Origin: an uncultured Kineothrix sp.
Lineage (GTDB): Bacteria > Bacillota > Clostridia > Lachnospirales > Lachnospiraceae
Length of the DNA stretch: 8,135 nt
Assembly (NCBI GenBank): GCA_910588855.1
Contig: CAJUSR010000052.1
Coordinates: forward strand, 1 to 8,135
Direction of reading: 5' to 3'
Numbering within the stretch: the stretch's first letter is position 1; every line of letters starts with the position of its first letter. Position numbers and translations under genes: made by a program. This document shows, piece by piece, positions 6,584 through 8,135 of this stretch. The notes under the pieces are model-generated. The model saw only the letters and a list, made by a program, of their open reading frames with translations, made no database searches and was not told where the DNA came from.

Positions 6584-7436
6584 ACTGTTCACCTCTCTTG
6601 CTGGTAAATACCACAATATCGTCAATGGTTGCCGGTTCCACATTTAAGTGTGCAAACTGTTTCAAATCCTCGGTTTTGACAAGAGCTTCAAATCCAGTTG
6701 AAAAATTTCTGATACCAAGCATTTTTTTACCCAAATCCGTAGACAGTTCTTCACACCCGCCTTTGACTATCCTAAAACTATCTATAAATTCATCTTTACC
6801 GCCACTGAAAAACAATTCCCCATAACTGATATAGGTAATGTAGTCAGCAGCACGTTCCAAATCCCCGGTAATATGGGTAGAGAACAAAACACTATGCTCG
6901 CCATCTTCAATGTATTCCGACAAAATATGAAGAAGTTCATCTCTTGAAACAGGGTCAAGCCCGCTGGTAGGTTCATCTAATATCAATAATTTTGCGTCAT
7001 ACGAAAAAGCGCAGGCAAGCATAAGTTTCATCTGCATACCTTTGGAAAGCTCCTTTACCTTTTTAGAGGGCTGGATATGAAATCTTTTCAGTGTTTCCGA
7101 AAATTTTTGCGTATTCCAGTTTTCATAAAAAGCTGATACAGACTTTTCAACCTGTGAGATTTTCCATTCATCACTAAAATAATTGGAATCAAAAACAACG
7201 CCTAAATTTCTTTTTGCTTCCTGTTCGCTGGCAATATTGTCAAATCCTAAAATTTTCACTTCTCCGCTTGTGCGTTTTAACATATTCAATATGAGTTTGA
7301 TCGTGGTGGTTTTTCCAGAGCCATTCGGACCGATCAGCCCCATAATATACCCTTTGGGCAAAGTAAAGGTAATGTTGTGTAGCTGGAAACCCTCAAAAGA
7401 CTTTGACAGGTTTCTTACTTCTAAATAATCATTCAT
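6576..7436 (-). CDS. ABC transporter ATP-binding protein, YtrB-like
   Basis: A 286-residue ATPase for the ABC-2 exporter. Walker A is GPNGSGKT at 36-43, the signature is LSKGMQMK at 130-137, Walker B is LLILDEP at 150-156, the D-loop is SGLD at 158-161 and the switch histidine is H188. The usual Q-loop glutamine is replaced: the region reads VVFDSNYFSDEW, with D83 near the expected position, as I recall for YtrB-like ATPases of GntR-linked ABC-2 systems. The signature has K where GG is usual, also common in this branch. The roughly 70-residue C-terminal extension is normal for ABC-2 ATPases. The start at 7436 overlaps the GntR gene stop by 8 bases (ATGAATGA), with GGAGG just inside the end of the GntR gene. 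The close GntR-ATPase-permease arrangement matches the first part of the ytr operon. Confidence 0.93.
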   Translation of the reverse strand: MNDYLEVRNLSKSFEGFQLHNITFTLPKGYIMGLIGPNGSGKTTTIKLILNMLKRTSGEVKILGFDNIASEQEAKRNLGVVFDSNYFSDEWKISQVEKSVSAFYENWNTQKFSETLKRFHIQPSKKVKELSKGMQMKLMLACAFSYDAKLLILDEPTSGLDPVSRDELLHILSEYIEDGEHSVLFSTHITGDLERAADYITYISYGELFFSGGKDEFIDSFRIVKGGCEELSTDLGKKMLGIRNFSTGFEALVKTEDLKQFAHLNVEPATIDDIVVFTSKRGEQYE

Positions 7437-7812
7437 CTGTTTTTTCCTCCATTAAAATACTCAAAAGATGATGTAATTCTTCTTCGGAAAGATTAGCAAC
7501 ACGCGCCGCGCTTATTGCTTCCGATAAGTTGTTTTCAATTTTGCAGATTAGCTGTTCTCTCAAAAGTTCAGAACCCTGTCCTAAGACAAAACAACCCCGT
7601 CCTTGAATATTCTTTACAAATCCCTCCTGTTCTAATTCTGTATACGCCCTCGTTACAGTCAAAACACTAATTTTCAATTCCTTAGCAAGTGTCCGTAATG
7701 AGGGAAGTGTTTCGTCCGCTTGTAAATCGCCGGACATAATAGCAGATTTCACCTGCTGCTTAATTTGCTCATATATCGGTATACCCGATATATTTGAAAT
7801 AATGAGTTTCAC
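7429..7812 (-). CDS. GntR-family transcriptional regulator, YtrA subfamily
   Basis: A 127-residue repressor-type protein. The N-terminal winged helix-turn-helix covers about 1-77, with IPIYEQIKQQVKSAI, the recognition region LPSLRTLAKELKISVLTVTRAY (37-58) and a wing ending in GRGCFV. Only a short helical tail (about 80-127) follows, as in YtrA-type regulators that lack a classic effector domain. The GTG at 7812 is chosen over an in-frame GTG at 7818: AGGAGG (7824-7819) is 6 bases from the former but touches the latter, and the family usually begins MKLIIS. As first gene of the operon, lying 18 bases from a perfect inverted repeat over its own promoter, it probably represses the whole cluster, including itself. 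The inducer is unknown. Confidence 0.93.
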   Translation of the reverse strand: MKLIISNISGIPIYEQIKQQVKSAIMSGDLQADETLPSLRTLAKELKISVLTVTRAYTELEQEGFVKNIQGRGCFVLGQGSELLREQLICKIENNLSEAISAARVANLSEEELHHLLSILMEEKTDE

Positions 7813-7818
7813 AATCAC

Positions 7819-7824
7819 CCTCCT
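7819..7824 (-). promoter_or_regulatory. Ribosome binding site fixing the GTG start of the GntR gene
   Basis: The minus strand reads AGGAGG here, 6 bases before the GTG at 7812-7810. Another in-frame GTG (7818-7816) directly abuts the site and could not be used well. This sets the start and removes two residues from the longest reading. Confidence 0.75.
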
Positions 7825-7830
7825 AACTGC

Positions 7831-7864
7831 TTATACTGTTATGCTATTGTGCATAACAGTATAA
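7831..7864 (-). promoter_or_regulatory. Perfect inverted repeat, probable GntR operator
   Basis: The arms 7831-7844 (TTATACTGTTATGC) and 7851-7864 (its exact complement) are 14 bases each with a 6-base spacer. The right arm contains the predicted -10 hexamer of the minus-strand promoter and the rest covers the expected transcription start, so a bound dimer would block polymerase. Since transcription should begin inside the repeat, it is more likely a DNA operator than an RNA hairpin. Binding by the adjacent GntR protein is inferred from position and symmetry. Confidence 0.75.
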
Positions 7865-7886
7865 CACACAAGACAGCAAGTAGCAA
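7858..7886 (-). promoter_or_regulatory. Sigma-A-type promoter of the GntR-led operon
   Basis: On the minus strand there is a -35 TTGCTA (7886-7881), a 17-base spacer and a -10 TATACT (7863-7858). The -10 matches TATAAT at 5 of 6 positions and the -35 matches TTGACA at 4 of 6, with ideal spacing. The expected start near 7850 gives a leader of about 40 bases. The -10 lies inside the operator arm. Confidence 0.65.
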
Positions 7887-8035
7887 GAGCCAAAATTTAC
7901 AGAACACTCACCCAAATATCATTTTTCCGAAAAACGGTATAACAGTTACAATGTCTTATTTAAGCTAATCAATAGAACTGTGTAGACATATCCAAAAGGA
8001 AAGGTGAACAGTAAAATGTAATAGGGTGAATAATT
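7887..8035 (+). other. Intergenic leader of the rightward gene with a start-stop element
   Basis: No gene is visible here. The region separates two divergent units. Toward its right end, AAGGTGA (8001-8007) is followed by ATG TAA (8016-8021), a minimal start-stop with a good ribosome site. AGGGTGA (8023-8029) then leads to the real ATG at 8036. A lone copy of the operator 8-mer ATAACAGT lies at 7939-7946. I see no convincing plus-strand promoter; TTACAA at 7946 has only weak -10 candidates after it. Confidence 0.4.
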
Positions 8036-8135
8036 ATGGCGAAAAGACCAGTACCACAATACGATTTCAAGGCTTTTGGGGCGGCAATCAAGGCGGCACG
8101 GACAGGACGCAAGGAGAGCCGGAAAAAGGTATGCG
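8036..8135 (+). CDS. XRE-type helix-turn-helix regulator, ICE-associated (5' part only)
   Basis: Thirty-three codons are present before the window ends. The protein begins MAKRPVPQYDFKAFGAAIKA and continues with a basic ARTGRKESRKKV segment. The pattern YDFKAFG-AIK-AR-R--SRKKV is the first helix and approach to the HTH of small XRE regulators that I recall beside the sigma-like, excisionase and integrase genes of Tn916/Tn1549-like ICEs. It is the only plus-strand gene. Its sequence is richer in G+C (54 of these 100 bases) than the intergenic DNA beside it, consistent with element backbone next to cargo. AGGGTGA, 6 bases upstream, supports the ATG. The remainder, including the recognition helix, is outside the window, so the call rests on a short N-terminus. 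Confidence 0.7.
   Translation, partial: MAKRPVPQYDFKAFGAAIKAARTGRKESRKKVC

Noticed and set aside
1..8135. CRISPR arrays, tRNA or rRNA genes, transposase genes, attachment sites
   Set aside because: No repeat-spacer pattern, cloverleaf, rRNA-like sequence, transposase motif or paired terminal repeat was seen by eye.

Overview
The window is a Firmicutes-type accessory segment, most likely cargo of an integrative conjugative element (ICE) in a gut clostridial host. Three things point there. The ribosome binding sites are strong and AGGAGG-like. The protein families (YtrA-type GntR regulator, ABC-2 and FtsX exporters, OmpR regulator with a short two-TM kinase) are typical of Clostridia and Bacilli. 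A plus-strand gene truncated at the right edge begins like the XRE-type regulators next to the excision/integration module of Tn916/Tn1549-like ICEs. Host and element are inferred from recall of families, not from a search.

Layout, right to left along the minus strand. After a divergent intergenic region (7813-8035) with a promoter and a perfect 14-bp-arm inverted repeat come: a YtrA-like GntR repressor (7429-7812); an ABC ATPase (6576-7436); an ABC-2 permease (5933-6583); a 45-codon single-TM protein (5786-5923); an OmpR-family response regulator (5107-5793); and a sensor kinase (4052-5098). Then follows a 68-bp regulatory gap. Its edge carries a palindrome with exactly the BceR-box form TnACA-N4-TGTAA, overlapping the kinase stop codon. 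It also holds an 18-bp hairpin that buries the Shine-Dalgarno and half the start codon of the next gene. The second block is a six-TM DUF308/HdeD-like protein (3426-3983), a MacB/LolD-type ATPase (2746-3429), a 772-residue FtsX-type permease (431-2749), and a stand-alone receiver protein (80-424). The left end (1-79) is non-coding with a large hairpin.

All ten minus-strand genes are overlapping or a few bases apart, except at the gap. Working model (inference): a cell-envelope-stress or antimicrobial-peptide resistance cassette. It resembles the Bacillus ytr operon (GntR, ABC-2 exporter, then MacB/FtsX-type exporter), with a two-component system placed between the two transporters. A GntR repressor would control the whole unit from the right end, and the response regulator would act on the second exporter through the internal palindrome. 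The receiver-only protein at the operon end may modulate phosphate flow. The substrate cannot be read from the sequence.
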